DNA from: Zerene cesonia
Taxonomy: Eukaryota; Arthropoda; Insecta; Lepidoptera; Pieridae
Direction of reading: 5' to 3'
Assembly: GCF_012273895.1 (NCBI RefSeq)
Contig: NC_052105.1
Coordinates: 1,178,001 to 1,242,000 of the forward strand
Length of the DNA stretch: 64,000 bases
Below, in pieces: positions 1-14,200 of this stretch. The position numbers were made by a program, and so were the translations under genes. Within the stretch, counting starts at the first letter, position 1, and each line of letters starts with the position of its first letter. The notes beneath the pieces are model-generated. The model saw nothing but the letters and a program-made list of their open reading frames with translations. It did not search any database and was not told the origin of the DNA.

Positions 1-1790
1 TGTGTGTTACTAAACAGATAGGCGTAATTTATGTAGCTCATTGCTGTTTGGACTAATTGTACCAATTTAGACACTGGGTATCCTGTTATACGTTTGATAC
101 ATTCAGGTCCATCGACAATAGTCATTATAACAGGTTTAATTAATGAGAATGTGTTTCTTAGCATTTAGATTTATACGTGAGTTTTGATAACACGTGATAT
201 TGTATTTAAATATACATTTCATTTGGATGGAGTTATTGTTGAAATGTTTTCGTGTTTATGTCCGGAATGGTTATCATTTCTACTGATTGAGTTTAGTTAG
301 AGTTGTGTTTGCATTGATTTAAGTTCTTATTTGAACAATATCTTTGGAGTTAACGTCACGTCTTTAAGCAGTATTAGTTTCAGTGTGGGGCAAAGACAGA
401 CTTTAACGTGACTTTTGGGATTTGCGTTACTTGTACTTATTATCTATGTTCGCGTCCTTATCTTTTTGTGGTCATGAAGTTGTATCCCTCGCAGATGCAT
501 TTCTCCATACCACATTTAATAGTCTGATTTTACTATATTTCATAAATCTTAAGAGCATTAAAGAGGTTGTAGTACCACTTTTTAGCTACATAGTTCACTA
601 CAATTTGTATGTTCTGTTACAGTGAGCATATTCATTATATCTTTCATAGTATTAGATATTATAACAATGATGATGATGATGACTTAAATAAATTCATGGT
701 TATTTATGCTCAAAATTCCAGGTCAAAACGAATTTAATTCGTTGAATGAAAATATAAAGATATCATCCGATAAAACTTTGCATCTAGTGTTATCTATAAC
801 TTTGTTTAAATGTTATATGCTTTGTATATATTCTATGCTATGTAGGTGTGTAAAATGATCTGTGTTTTTCATATTTCCAGGGTTTATTACAGGATGTTTG
901 TAGAAGGGTAAAATAAAAGATTCAGTTCGAAATTTATAGTTTATATTAGATTTATAATAAGATATGTAGTCTACAAAATTTCACAAATTTTCACAACGTT
1001 ATTTGAACCTAAAGCGTCTACCCATTTTAATATGAAAATAAAATTATCGAAATAACTGGATCTACGTACGATGAGGGCTGATTTTACGTAAACTTTATTT
1101 TTTAAAATATAATCTAATAGGCAGTTTTTAATCCTCGCGTATCTTTACATGAGTAAGTCAAAAACTAATAACGGTAAAAAAATAAAAAAATATTAATTCA
1201 TAAAACCAGCCCCCCGTTGAACTAAATAACAATACCGTCCCATACAAATACAATAATATTTATTATCGTTATATTTAACTAGAGTTATACAGAATAATGA
1301 TTCCTATGAAATATAATTATGCATTTATTAAATTTATTCAATATAATAATAATAATAATACTTAATAAGTATCAATAGGTAATGGTTAGTCAATGTCGTG
1401 CTACAAACTACTATATTTTATAATAATAATAATAATGAATGAGTCGTATTATTTCTTTATTATTTATTACTTTAAATTTATTAGTCGATATTAACCACTA
1501 AACGAGCACACGGCAGCCTCGGTCCGCGCAACGCTTGCGCGGGCGCACATAATCACAAAAAAACATCGTCAACACATAAAATAATAATCAATAATAATAA
1601 TCGTACAGATAAAAATCATTCATAAAAACATTACAATAAAAATCTAAACATTAAAACACACTTAAAACAAACATTATATTAATATTATCATAATCATAGT
1701 GTGTACGTATGTATAATATCATTTAAGCGAATAATCGTATAGTCAAAATAATGAGCATGGGTCGCGGGGGAGCGGTGCGGGCGGCGCGGT

Positions 1791-1862
1791 GCTGCCCCTA
1801 GCGGGCTCGCTGCCCCTACTGGGCTCGCTGCCCCTAGCGGGCTCGCTGCCCGTAGCGGCGGC
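1791..1862. repeat. 18-bp minisatellite, four units
   Basis: Four consecutive 18-bp units start at 1791, 1809, 1827 and 1845, with consensus GCTGCCCCTAGCGGGCTC. Unit 2 differs at two adjacent bases and unit 4 has diverged toward its 3' end. It is strongly GC-rich inside AT-rich flanks and lies in the presumed mex-3 3'UTR or just beyond it. On the plus strand it reads as an open repeat of Gly-Ser-Leu-Pro-Leu-Ala, but nothing supports translation. Confidence 0.85.
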
Positions 1863-2340
1863 GCTCGCGGCGGGCGGCCATTACACTACTCTTACTCTAC
1901 CTACCCACAGTCGACACAACAACACGCCCTGCACTCATTACCTATCAACAACACATTGGCTAAGGCCGCTCCGCGCGGCTCGCTCCCCACGCCGCCCGTC
2001 CCTCGCTTTAATTATATTACGATATCTTAATATTTTACGCTACTACGTTAGGTAAGCTTTATAAATTTTCGATTTCTCATTTATGCTATCAATAATAATA
2101 ATAATAATTATACAACTTTTTTTAAATTTTATGCATTTTTTTCGAAATTCTATCGTAACGTACCTCGACTCTCTCTGTGGCTACGAACACGGACGCTCGA
2201 CGCCATAATAAAAAACGTTCATAATAAGAAAATATATCGTGAGTAACTCTGCCGACTTACGATAGGTACGGCGCGGCGGACGGGCCGTGCCGGCGAGGCG
2301 CCGACTTTTGGCACCAGGATTTCGATTACGCGATTTTTTT

Positions 2341-2346
2341 TTTATT
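2341..2346 (-). terminator. candidate proximal poly(A) signal of mex-3
   Basis: TTTATT on the plus strand is AATAAA on the minus strand, about 70 nt after the mex-3 stop codon. It is the first canonical signal after the coding region. Such hexamers are common in AT-rich DNA, so use of this site is only a possibility; later candidates exist near 1456-1470. Confidence 0.2.
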
Positions 2347-2413
2347 ATTTTCGTAACGATTTAAGTAAAAAAATCGAGCCCGCGATGACGGGAATGCGGC
2401 GTGCCGCACTGAT

Positions 2414-3294
2414 TTACGAGAGTATGCGAATGGCTTGATGTGCGGGCGCAGCGCAGGCGGGGCACGGCGCGGCCGTCGCGGCGAGTCTCTGCGCGCACTC
2501 CAGGCAGAACAGATTGTGGCCACACGGCACCAGCGCCGCCGCCACCCCGCGTTCGCCGCACACGGCGCACGTGCGCGCGGGCGACGCAGCCGGCGATGGC
2601 CTAGGCGGTCCCCACGCCCACACGCCGCCTGCGCCGGGTGACTCGAACGACGGCGACTCACCAAGCCCCTCGTCGCGCTCTGTAGATGACCAGATGCCAA
2701 GCAGATCGCCGAGTCTGCCTGAGGAGCCGCCAGACGAGCAAGATCCAGCAGATGAGAAAGCGGCCTCTTGCTCAGGGCGCAGAAGTGAGGCTAAACCCGC
2801 ACGATATAACTGCGCGAGAGGTTCTCCCTCGCTCCCAGGCGCCCCAGTTCCCGTCGCTGCACCTCCAGCTGCCCCAGTACGCAAAGCGATATGCGCTTCA
2901 ATCTCTTTACGGGCTGCTTCAACGCTCTCGGGCAGCCCGGTCACTTCAAAGACCGGCTCGCGTTCACGCGACGGTGTCACAATGTATGTGTGTGTTGTAT
3001 GCTGGATGCGTTTGATGGTAGCTCCTTTTGGGCCAACTACGAGGCCGACGACGCGATAGGGCACCCGCACTTGGGCTGTGACGTGGCCGGGCGCCCCAGC
3101 GGGTGGTGGCGGGGCGGCACCACACTTGCGTGACGCGCGAATTTGTGAGAAGTGCTCGGCGGCGGAGAGGATCTCGCGTTTAGCCCGCGCGACGTCCTCT
3201 TTGCGCCCCGTGACTACAAACACGGGTTCCTCTCCGCGCACCGGTGTCTTGATGTATGTGTTTGTTTTTGCGCGTAGAGCTTTGATTTTACAAC
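2414..3294 (-). CDS. mex3: mex-3 RNA-binding protein, coding exon 2 (KH1 remainder, KH2, RING)
   Basis: MEX-3 proteins bind target mRNA 3'UTRs through two KH domains and act as translational repressors; the RING finger can give E3 ubiquitin-ligase activity. This exon encodes residues 82-373, plus two bases of codon 81. It opens after a good acceptor (pyrimidine tract, then TTGTTTCAG; AG at 3296-3295) with CKIKALRAKTNTYIKTPVRG, which continues KH1. KH2 is at about residues 152-221 with GXXG loop GPKG at 168-171. A low-complexity Gly/Ser/Ala/Pro linker follows. A C3HC4 RING closes the protein: C323, C326, C338, H340, C344, C347, C358 and C361, ending QAIRILS as in the family. The linker is short, so the joined protein (373 residues) is smaller than vertebrate MEX3 proteins (over 500). 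The frame is also open for 49 nt upstream of the acceptor, but that part (from 3343) is intron. The matching first exon is at 43199-43439 on the other strand. Confidence 0.97.
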
Positions 3295-5224
3295 CTGAAA
3301 CAAGAGAAAAGGAATTATAAAAAATGTGCACGCGTATTGTCATTCACAGAAATGCCGAATTGTCATTATATCTAACATTCAAGGACATAACAGCCATTTG
3401 CAGGTTTCGAAGAGTTAAAGGCCGTCGTTCGCTCCGGTTAGAGTTTGCCAGAGGTCTGTAAACCGGCGCGTGGTGCCAGACGTCGCCTCACCCCCTTTTC
3501 CGTCATGCGGTTACTAGAGTACGTCACTTGGCGCCGGATCGCCTCGTGAAACGGACGTGCTTTGATTGAATAAAATTGTAACTGATAATTCCATCAAAAA
3601 TATCAGTTTTGCTGGATATGCATTATAATATTATTTAGCATGTTTAAAATAGTGCGGTTCATACACAAAATGTATACAATTCATTCCAAATACCATTAGA
3701 TATTAAAAGCTCGTCTAATTCCCTAGTGCCTTGCATCTCTTACAAGCATGCTGGTTAGCACATATCTCCATCTCGCTCCTGACCCCAATGCGGCAAAAAC
3801 AACGTGGCGTGAGGCCTGTCGCTTGGATACGCAGGCCACAATCAATACGATTGTTTTCTTAAGATTTTTACTCTGCAGAGTCATTGTAGTATTTATTTTT
3901 AATTTACTTTTCTGTATGAATGTGAAAGTGCTTATATATTTATTATAGGTTTAAACAATTAAAATTGAGCATGAGGAAATATAGTTTCTACGAGAAACTG
4001 CAACCTCGTAATTAATTTTTGATGCCACGGGCATATAAATCAATGTTCGTTCTACGATGCTGAATATCTTGAAAGCAATAAATCCTCCTTGCGGATAAAT
4101 ACGTATCCCCTCAGTTATAAATGGGAAACCCTGAGCTAATGGAGGGTAGTTTTTATGAATCATCGTCTTAAGTATACAAACTACGTTTTTCTTTATTCGA
4201 TGTTACATTTAGAAATGTTTAATGCTAGATCGCTTTAAACATTTCATGCGAAATAATAAAAGAAAATTATATATCATACAAGTAACATTTTCAAATGATT
4301 CTGACATATGGGGCCATTCAGTTACTCTTTATATAAACATTATGATTTATAAATAATGGAATGCAGAGAGCGCTATGTTGAATGAATAAAAACTATTTGA
4401 AGTTGACAGAATTGAGATCATTAAAGATAGTCAACCGCAATAGCCTAGGCAGCGAAGATTTAAGCCGCATTTTGGCGTCTAGCCAGCGATATTGTACCGA
4501 CAAATTAACGAAACTATAGCCTGCGGTACCAAACAGTTAGTGCTAGACTATATGACTTGCGATTTGCAAATACACGCTGAACCCGTCTGCGATAAGAGAG
4601 AATTAAGAGACTAATGTTTAGAACATTTGTAATTAATTATCAGATAGTTAATATTAATAACATTCTCTTGAGTTTATTTTTAAAATAATAATAAATTAAT
4701 GTAAATAAAACAATGGCTGATTTTGAAATGAAACATTCACTTGCTAGTAAAGTGCAGTACTTGTTTCGATTCAATGCTATTCATACCATTGAAATACATA
4801 GTAGAACTCCATCAGTTGAATTTTTATAGAAAATGCTGATCAAAGAATTATTTCTTTGTTTTGTATTAGCATTGAAATGAAATTTATTTTTTAAACCAAA
4901 TTCAGTACAAAGGTTGAACATTAAATATACAAAGCATCCACGATTTATTATTTAAACGCGCGAGATTAATGTGAGCCTACACGACATATACCTTGGCCAT
5001 GTTACGGTTGTACGAGGCTTTTAATTTTATATTTATTAATTACATTCACTGATTATAAATAGAAGAGAATTTATTGCATTATAAGAGTTCCAGTATCAGA
5101 GATAAAGAAGGAGAAGTTCCTTAAAATTAATTATTCAAAACAGAAATATCCAGAGAACGAAAGAAGTGAAAAAAGTCGAGATATTCCTTGAGTGTCTTGT
5201 CGACTGGCTTCACTCACCTACATT

Positions 5225-5298
5225 CGCTACGCTCGTAGCTCGTAGCGGGCACTGCACTCTACAGCGTAGCAACCGGGTCACCCACCCGCTACGTAGCG
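5225..5298. repeat. cluster of CGCTACG/CGTAGCG palindromic motifs
   Basis: Within 74 bp there are CGCTACG (5225-5231), CGTAGC (5234-5239), CGTAGCG (5241-5247), GCGTAGC (5264-5270) and the perfect 12-bp palindrome CGCTACGTAGCG (5287-5298). The first and third can pair as a hairpin with a 9-nt loop. Clustered short motifs in both orientations resemble subterminal repeats of a DNA transposon or a multi-site protein-binding element. I cannot assign a family, and no terminal inverted repeats or target-site duplications were found by eye. Confidence 0.6.
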
Positions 5299-7599
5299 AC
5301 TTTGTATTACGGATATATTCGCCATTACGCGGATATTTTTTTCAGATTTATAAATTTATATGTGAATATTTTTATTTCAGTCGCCATTCGATTTACGGTT
5401 ATAATCATTAAGTTGAGTGCTCGTTCGTTGCATCGCATGCAAATAAAAACAAATTTTTTGAAGTTATCTGCCTGGTATTGGTATAATTCAAAGTGAAGAG
5501 AGCTGGTTGATTATGGAAAAAAAAAATTATTGCTAGCGACATAGATAATCAAAATGATTTCACAAATTTTTCCTCACTTAGTATTATTAATAACCAAATA
5601 AAAAGCTTGCCATTAGCTTAAGGCAAAATTCGATATTAGTGGCACCGTCCCAAATTTTGGAGATGTCTTGAATAATAAAAACAAACCCCCAGGGTAGTAT
5701 CTCTTTCAGCTGATCGGTCGTCTCTTTCCCTCCATGCTAAATATATATGTATATCGATTCCACAGCGTTGATACTTTAGGAGTATTAAATATTTTAAAGT
5801 ATCAATCATATTTATTTTAATAGGTATTGTTGATAATATTTACAAATTTAACTATGATTTTTGTATCCCAATTTACACCTGTGATATGGAATATAATTTT
5901 TAATTTATTTACTTGTTTAGTTTCTGTGTGTTATGTATAAGTATTTATGTATTTAAATAAATTATTATTTATTAGGCATATTTCTTTACGAATATGAGAT
6001 CGCAAAATGTATTTTACTGCGCTTGTAATGCCAAAAAGTTTTATAGCATTCGTAAACTTCAAGAGGTAATTGAATATTTTATGTAAATGGGATTACACTC
6101 GTACTAGGGAATCAGATCGACCAAGAAATAATAAAACTTATTAGGGAACGAGTACCAGGGGTCCATAGGAGGAGAACTGATCGATACCTGTCCGAGTGTA
6201 CTTCACCCACATCTTGAAAGCTGAAGCCACCCTCATACCTAAAGTATTCATCAAAACACTAAATAATGGAATATGCAAATTCGACATTTATCACAGCAAT
6301 TACAAGACAGCTTTTCTTTTGATTAAAACTGTCGCGCTGTTCGCATCAAGCTCTTAAATTCTGTTATTGATGTTTGTCGGATATATTTTACTGGATCGGA
6401 AACACATCAAGAGCATGACGCCTTAGTAAATATTCTCCGTAATAAAAGGCGACATTTCTTTCAGACTTGAAGCATCCATATTCGATGCTTTTAGCTGACG
6501 GGTATTATTGCTATGGATATAAGGTTTTTATTGGAAAACCGTTAAACGGTAACAAATTTAAGTTTTAATATAGATTTCCAATTTCCAATTGTTATTATTC
6601 ATTCAACTACCGAAAATTATAAATCTGATGATTGTCTTATACAAAGAGTTATTAAACATTGATTGATATTAATCAATAATAAGGGTAATTATTAAGAAGG
6701 TTACTAGACAGACCAGGCAAACAAAAATCATAAGACGTTGTCATAACAACGGTGGCCAGGGTTGGCTAACTCAGTCCCCCGCTCGTAATTTTCCCGCGCA
6801 CCCTACTACAGCTGTTACTCTATACAATTCTATAGGTTGTGTTTATAAGGGATGCCAGAACGTAATAACATCCTTATAGTCGACAGGAAGGAAAGTAGGA
6901 TATCTATATCAGAAATAATTACATAAAATATGGCCTTTACGGCTAAATAACAACTTAATAGAATAATAATGATACAACCGAGTTACATTTGCGTTGTGCA
7001 ACATTATTATTTAAAATAATCAGATATGTGATAAGCAGCTTTTACACAGGAACGGATTATATTAGTTTATTTGAGCAAAGTAGGTAATTTTAAAGATATT
7101 AGTAGTATAATAGACGAATGTATATTTGGCATAGGACCATATCAACTGCTACAATCAAATAAATATTTACATATCTAGTTGAGAAAAATATCGACGGTTG
7201 TTGACCAATGTTTATGATAGTTGAAGTAACCCTTCAATCATAATCAGTTTGGCTGGCAGCCAGTACGAGACTCTTGGTGTTCTGAAGTCGAACGAACGAT
7301 GGGATATTGTGCAAATTTGAAGATGTCAAAATTATTTCCATCAGTTTTACGTAATTAATACTATATATTACCGTCAGTTTTACGTAATATATATTTTGCT
7401 TTAAAGTCCCTACAACTAAATTATAACAACATTTTAACATTTTTTAAACCGATTTTAAAGTTGGCGTATTATTTTAATGAAAGTTATTAAGGTTAAAAGC
7501 GAATTAATTATAAGCAACTTAAAACAATAAAAAAAGTAAAAAAGATCCATTGACCCAATTATTCCGAAATCTTGTTTTCTTTACGCAAAGCATATGAAA

Positions 7600-7725
7600 T
7601 GTCGCATGCGGTGTTTCATCGTGCGAGGGTGTGCGGGGGTGCGGCGGGCGGGGTGCGCCGCAGGGGCGGCGGGCGGCGGTCGATACCGGTCAACGACCCG
7701 CGGCCGGTGCATTGGCAACCCCTGC
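7600..7725. other. GC-rich patch in the mex-3 intron
   Basis: About 125 bp of very GC-rich, CpG-containing sequence stands in strongly AT-rich surroundings. A 64-codon plus-strand frame beginning with ATG at 7594 runs through it but has no recognisable domain. The patch begins beside a near-palindrome (7594-7619, centre CGCATGCG). It could be a regulatory element, a cryptic promoter or an untranslated exon. Confidence 0.3.
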
Positions 7726-8187
7726 CACGAGTTTAACCCACATTCTACGCTACCACGCCACGATAATTACACACATGGATTACTATAAAAGTATGTACCG
7801 GGCGAATTGAGAAGGCAGTTGAATACGGTTATAAAATGTTCCTTTATAATTTTACTCATAAATTTTATTAAATTTTGTTTCGTTAATATATTTTTAATAT
7901 ACAAATTAACGTTCATGAAATTGATATTATGTAAGGAGCACTAATTGTAATAAAAGACTTATCGTTAATGATATTGTTTTGCACTCAAAGTATCAGGATG
8001 ATTTGAACTCCACGTTTAGTACATAATTATTTCCTATTGCATAGAATAAGGGTAGACTTGAATTTCTTTTATCCGTAAATGAATAAAAACAAAACGAAAA
8101 ACTTTATTAATAAAATTATACCGAGCAACTTAGTGGCAAAAACGCGAATCATCATTTTTTACACAAGACTGAAAAATTAAGATTTAC

Positions 8188-8220
8188 CCGCGGAAATTTC
8201 TACCAAGCACTTTTCCGCGG
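8188..8220. repeat. 9-bp inverted repeat with CCGCGG arms
   Basis: Arms CCGCGGAAA (8188-8196) and TTTCCGCGG (8212-8220) are perfect and separated by 15 nt. Each arm contains the palindrome CCGCGG, so the same hexamer is present twice. The context is AT-rich intron. Function is unknown. Confidence 0.5.
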
Positions 8221-11200
8221 CCATTGCACTCCGCTTATATAATACCAGGGGTTCAGAGGTGAACGAGAGGCTTACGCACAACGTAGGCTAGGGAAAATAT
8301 GTCTTATTGCTTTCAAAATAAAACTTCTAATAGAGTGGATGTGTGGATATGCTCGCCGCGACGTGATTAATAGTGTTTAAGGTAGTCGGGGTTGATCGTA
8401 CTGAAATAGGACCCGTTCAATGTCCTGAATAAGTATACTCGATAATAATTAAATTAATAGGCAGCAATTAGTGAACCAAATTGATTCCATGAATTGAAAG
8501 AAAAATTCATCGATTAAAGTCAAATAATGGAATAAGTAATTAAAAGACATAATTCGATTTTTTACTATTCTAACATTAATCAAATATCACACAATAAAAA
8601 TTCGGTTTAATACTCAATGTCGAATAGCCTTTTCCTTTTAGGATACAGACCTTACTCCAAGGCAATAAATATCAAATTGATATGTACACATATATATTGA
8701 CATAATGCATTATGGACTTGGGGAGAGTCACGTGGCGTCTGCGGAGTAGTGTAAGAGTGAGAAAGATAAAATGTCATCCCTCTTACTCAGGCCCGAGTTG
8801 GACATGTTTCTTAGGAAATGTATGGCGAGTTATTTTGGTGCTTTTTCCGACTGTGTCCCATTTTGTAGGGGAAGTATAGCTTCATACCTATTAATCGATA
8901 AATATCGAATATGCGTGATAATATGTATGAGTAATCTATGGGAATTGTAAGTATTATGTTTATAATATAATATGTATTGTGCTTTCCACAAAACTTCTAC
9001 TTAGCCTTGGTTGATAGAAGAACCGTTGATAATTACCTGGAAAAACAAAAGATACACATTAATAAAAGTTAGTTTAAAGTTATGTTTGTAATTCTAGGTA
9101 TCATTTTTTTAAATAGTTACGCTTCAGATGTAGGCTACTAGATGGCGTTGCAGTTTCCACTTTTTATTGCCAGTGTATTCATTTCGACAAATGAAAACAT
9201 ATCTATATGTTAACATTAAATAATGTAGTTTTAAGTAAACAAATAACCTTGTTATAAGTGAAATCTTGAATTTAACACTATAATACCATGGCAATCGGTA
9301 TTGAGTATTTTAATGACAATTATTACGTATTATATTTTATGTTATTTAAATTTATTTAAGCAGTCAATGAGGTTAGAGCTTAATAAATAATTTCCTGGAA
9401 AAAATACATCCTAGAAATAATAATTTAACAAAAATCATACCGGTTTGAACAACAAGGCTACACATTTTGTTAATCCAATTTTAAATGTTAAATTATATCA
9501 TTGACATCGTTTCTAGGTTATCAATTTTGCTTTAAAAAGTTCATAATCCAATAAAATTGCTGCAAACCAAGGCATGGTGGTATTTTTGTTACATTTTGCA
9601 TTGTTAAAAGTTGCAGACTGTTTGGGTGCTTTTTATTTTTAAGCATTTCGGCGACACTATAGGGAGAATGCAATTAAATCTTATTTATCAGTATCATAAA
9701 ACAAATGACCACAGAGATCAGCGACATTCTGTCTGTAGTGTCGTTAACACATCATAAAACCTTAATGGGTAATTAACGTAAAATAATTGCTAATACATTA
9801 TGCGAATGTGATCTTCCATAATAAAAAACAGGTCTTATGTGATATTTATTTGCATATTGTACAAAGTGTTCCTAGAATTTACGTTGTAGTTTTAATACTT
9901 GGGGTTTCGTTATTTAATAATAAAAATTAAAATGTACACTAATATATAGAGAATCGCGTGAATCTGTTGCAAGCCCACGAAGATATAGAGTAACGAACTG
10001 TAAAAAAAAATCTATCGACAACCTCCTTCGTTTTTGGTAACTTCGGTTATCAAACAATTAAATTATTGTTAATTGAAAATAAAACATACAACTGATGATA
10101 TAAACTATTATATTAACATCATCAATTGTATACATAGTATGATTTTGATACCGTGGGACCCAAACTGATGACTAACTGGTGAAAAACTTGATACATTTTA
10201 ACCATCTGACTCATCACTTCACTGTAAGATCAAACTTTTTATTTTCCTTTTAACATCTACGCTCAATTTCAATTTAAATTAATGATAATTGTAAGCATAA
10301 GAACGTATAAAATATTATATTTAATTTATTACATTGTTTGTAAAAATATACAATTATTCTGAAAAACATTCTCTAATGATAGAATTAACTAAATTGTCTC
10401 ACTTACTTTTATACAGCATACGTTTAAAAGTTATTTAAGCTAAAAAATATAAGAAAACCTCATAAAATTATTGATTTTCACCGATCCTTGAAAAGTGTAC
10501 AAAGTGTGAATTAAATTTGTCTGTTTAAAATGGGTGAAAATCGAATGTAAAGGAGCCGGTTACATACAAACGTACAGGTATTAAAGCGTGATAAGCAGAT
10601 CATATTAAAGTATAATAATTTATTGTTTAACTCAAATTGATACATTACTTGAGCAAAAATTAACGACAAAGGTGCACCGACCAAAATAAGCTTAGATGTT
10701 TCCACGTTTTTAAAATGATCTGATGAACATCATGATATAAATATGATAAGAATCATTTGTAGGAACCGACGTAACTAGTTATTTGAGCATATGTATGAAC
10801 GACACGTACAATAGTGACCTAATGTAACCGGAATTATTAGACGGATTATAGGTACCTAGAAGACATTCGTTTACGTGTATTTTGGGAAGTTTTCAATTTT
10901 CATTACCTACATCGTTACGTATACTGTGGATTGCGCTGGTAACTTTCAAAAGGTACTCAGACAGGAACATGGAGCAAAAGTTGAGTCATACTCGATGTTC
11001 ACTTTCTTATGTCAAACGGAGATTTACATTGCAATTATCTCTAAACAAATGAATGAATCAAAAGTAATGTACATATTATTTCGGTCGTATTCCAATACAA
11101 ACTTTATGCTGTTTTGGGGCAAGTGTCCAGACTTTTAAAATTAAGCCGAGGTTAATAGTGGATGGAGTTTAAGATTATTCATAAGGGCTAAATTAGCCTG

Positions 11201-14200
11201 GGGCGCATAACCACCTAGCTACTGTCCTACTTAAGAGCACGTGAATAGTATATTAATTGCGAGAAACATTGTTATAAGATGAAATAGTTTATACTCTGCT
11301 TTTATTTGCGTTTTCATAATGCTCATTACAGCCGTATACTTACATAAGTTATTGTTTTTACAAACTAGGATATACGATTCTTTATTATTTTTTAATTCCA
11401 AAGCAATTATGTCTGAATGAGAGATGATATTTATAGCGACGGCAACTAAAACTTAAGATCAGTGCCAAACATGGTTCATTGTACTTCCTGACCGGAGTTC
11501 AGGTGTGAAATGTATGTAAACGATTTATTAACCTCATTAGTTGTACGTGAATTTGTGCTGTAATAACTTTACATAACTACCAGATTGCTGTGAACAATTT
11601 ATGTAAACACGTGGTCAACGTGACGTAGGTCGGGAGATGTGTACGTAGTATGCAAATTATCGTTTTATTGAGAAAATTGTGCAAGATTCGAAATAACACT
11701 ATATATATTTTCGAAGTGTTTATGCTTTCGGATACCGAACCGATGATAAACTTACCGTTTCGCGTAGATTTTCGAGTCTTACGCAAATTTTGATTACAAT
11801 GCTTCGAATCTGGGATACTAAACTTACAGGCCTACTTTTCAATGTTTTTAGAATTTGAAAAAATAGAATCTGTAATGAAAATAATGTCAGTTGTTTTTTT
11901 TTGAGTTAATGTTTGATCGATACTTATGCGCTAGCATTCTTCATTGTTCCCCGATTTCTGATTTCCTCACTGGTTTTCTTTTGAGAATTATGTGTCTTTT
12001 AAGAAACATGTATTGTTAATAATTTGTTTGTCGGTACACATAATAACGAATAAGGCGAAAAAACTAGTATTATGTATACCTAACATTTTGAACAAATAAA
12101 TCGACATTTAAATTTATTACCACTGATAAAAATGTTAATTACAAGGTCGGTACGAGGCGGCCGAAAGTCATCGGCATTCTGATGGCATAGACGAGCAAAA
12201 AATATTCTAAACAATTTAAGAAGTAGGTAATAACATTTAGCGAACATGACAACAAATCCAAATGATCTGCATAAATACATGCATGCTGCATTTAAATTCG
12301 GGTGTTTATTATAATGTCTCCAATAAATCAAACACGAGATAGGGATTGAAAAGCGATGACCAATGAAAATAACAAGGCAGCGAATAGCGCGTTCAAGAAC
12401 AGTAAGTGTCCACATATGACCTTCACATTTTCACAAAAAGTTTTTTATATATTTTATTAATAAATAATAAAGTACCTCAGGCAGACGATCGAATATTATT
12501 CTAAACAAAATACATGCTAACGTAACTCATCTAGTTTTAAACATTTGTAATATTAAAACAATCGTTAATTATCTTTACGAGGTGTATGGTGGGTGAACGC
12601 ACCGTCGTGGCCCGATTGGCTCAACGCCAACTCTCACGGTAAACGCCACTAATCAGCCCAGCGTCTGTTTGCTATTAAGCTCCTGATAGCTTATAAACGC
12701 CTGGTACTAGTAAAACAATTGCATGTTAAAGTTATGTTCTGTATCCATTTTCATAAAATTTTCCTCTTTAGTGTTTTTCATTTTTATAAGTCGCATGAAA
12801 AAATAATGTCGTTAGATTGTGCAATATTTGCTTTTTTTGTGATACTTCCGAGGTACATTTGTGTGATAAAGCTTATCGGTTGATCAACCCCAACTATCTC
12901 GTGTACCTGACAGAAAGACCTTTTATAATTATGCGAGTACACGAGGGTTGAATAGGATATCTCTTTAAATTTTTATTATTGGATTTAATGGCGAAATATA
13001 TCAACTTATTTATATGGATTATGTCTCTTAGTAATAAATAAATATCAATTATCAATCACATACAGATTTTTCCTAAATTATGAAAATATTAAATCCAAAA
13101 AAGTCTTCAAGATTAAGATATTTAAGATCAACTTGGATTTCGATAAAATTCCCGCTTGTGACCCATTGGCGAGCGTTAGACTCGTTTCCGCTACGACGTG
13201 AGGTCAAAGAGTTGCGTAATATTTGCTTGTCACGGCTCTATTTCGCTTAGACACAGGAAATTGACTTACAATGCCAGCTTTTCGGCGAAATAAACATCAA
13301 ACATACGTTGATCGTATATTAAGAATTATCGTCGGTTACTTTTTGCTAAATTGAGATTTTTACTACTTTTCAAGGTTTTTTTTTTATATTCTGAATTAAG
13401 TTAAACTAAATTTTTGTTTAGTTTTTGCGTATAAAATTATAAATAATTAGTACAGATAGATATATTACATATGAAAAAATTGTTTAATTAATAAACTTAT
13501 TTATTATTCTTATCGAAAGGAATGACAAATTATTTATTAAATATAAAAAATATTAAGGAATGAGATATTAATCTTAATAAATATCAATGTAAAAATATAA
13601 AAAAATATTAAAGATTCTAAAGACATACCCTATTTGCTATTGTAAACAAAATTCCACTATGTATAAATAATAATCTCTAAGAGGAAACCCCGGCCACGTC
13701 CCAGCTGTGAAGGACACAGGACAAAATAAAAATACTCGCATATACATCGCAAATTCTCGGCAATCACCAGGACAACATAAATCGTAGGTATCATAATAGC
13801 AATAGCGAGATTGTCTCGGCCTTGAGGTTCGGCAATGACCCTGAATGCGTACGTTATGCCTAGTTCAAGTTTGCTATAAAGCGTATTATAACTAAAAGTA
13901 TATCTGACATACATTACTTGTGTAGAACATTAAGTTTTATGGTTATATGTACAAATTTCCGCAATGTTACGCTTAGTTATATGATTTGATTAGTTAATCA
14001 TTAACGATTCAAACGATAAAGGTCTTTATAGTTAAAAATGCAATATTCATAAGAAAAGAAACAATGACATTCAATATCATGATAATGAAAGAATATCATA
14101 GTAAAAAATATTTGTAAAACTTACTGAGATAACCTCAAACCTTTTAAAGGTTAGGGTGGTATAAAATTGTTAAAATAATGCGAATATTATGCAAATAAAT

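Larger units (their letters stand above)
1..2413 (-). other. probable mex-3 3'UTR and downstream flank, no coding region seen
   Basis: This is the stretch after the mex-3 stop codon on the minus strand. It is AT-rich with short AAT/ATA microsatellites (about 1341-1361 and 1421-1436). A GC-rich island at about 1760-2000 contains an 18-bp tandem repeat, and a small perfect hairpin sits at 1524-1542 (arms CCGCGCAA/TTGCGCGG, loop CGC). Possible minus-strand poly(A) signals (TTTATT on the plus strand) occur at 2341-2346 and near 1456-1470, so the UTR end cannot be fixed from sequence. Long 3'UTRs are usual for MEX3 genes, so transcription through the GC-rich island is plausible but inferred. No open frame here resembles a protein I know; the open frames over the GC-rich part come from the repeat. 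Confidence 0.45.

Noticed and set aside
2435..3320. Several plus-strand frames antisense to mex-3 exon 2
   Set aside because: Shadows of the GC-rich, strongly coding minus-strand exon.
3295..3343. Extension of the mex-3 exon 2 frame to an ATG at 3343
   Set aside because: The residues before the acceptor do not match MEX3, while splicing at 3295/3294 joins perfectly to exon 1. The extension is intron.
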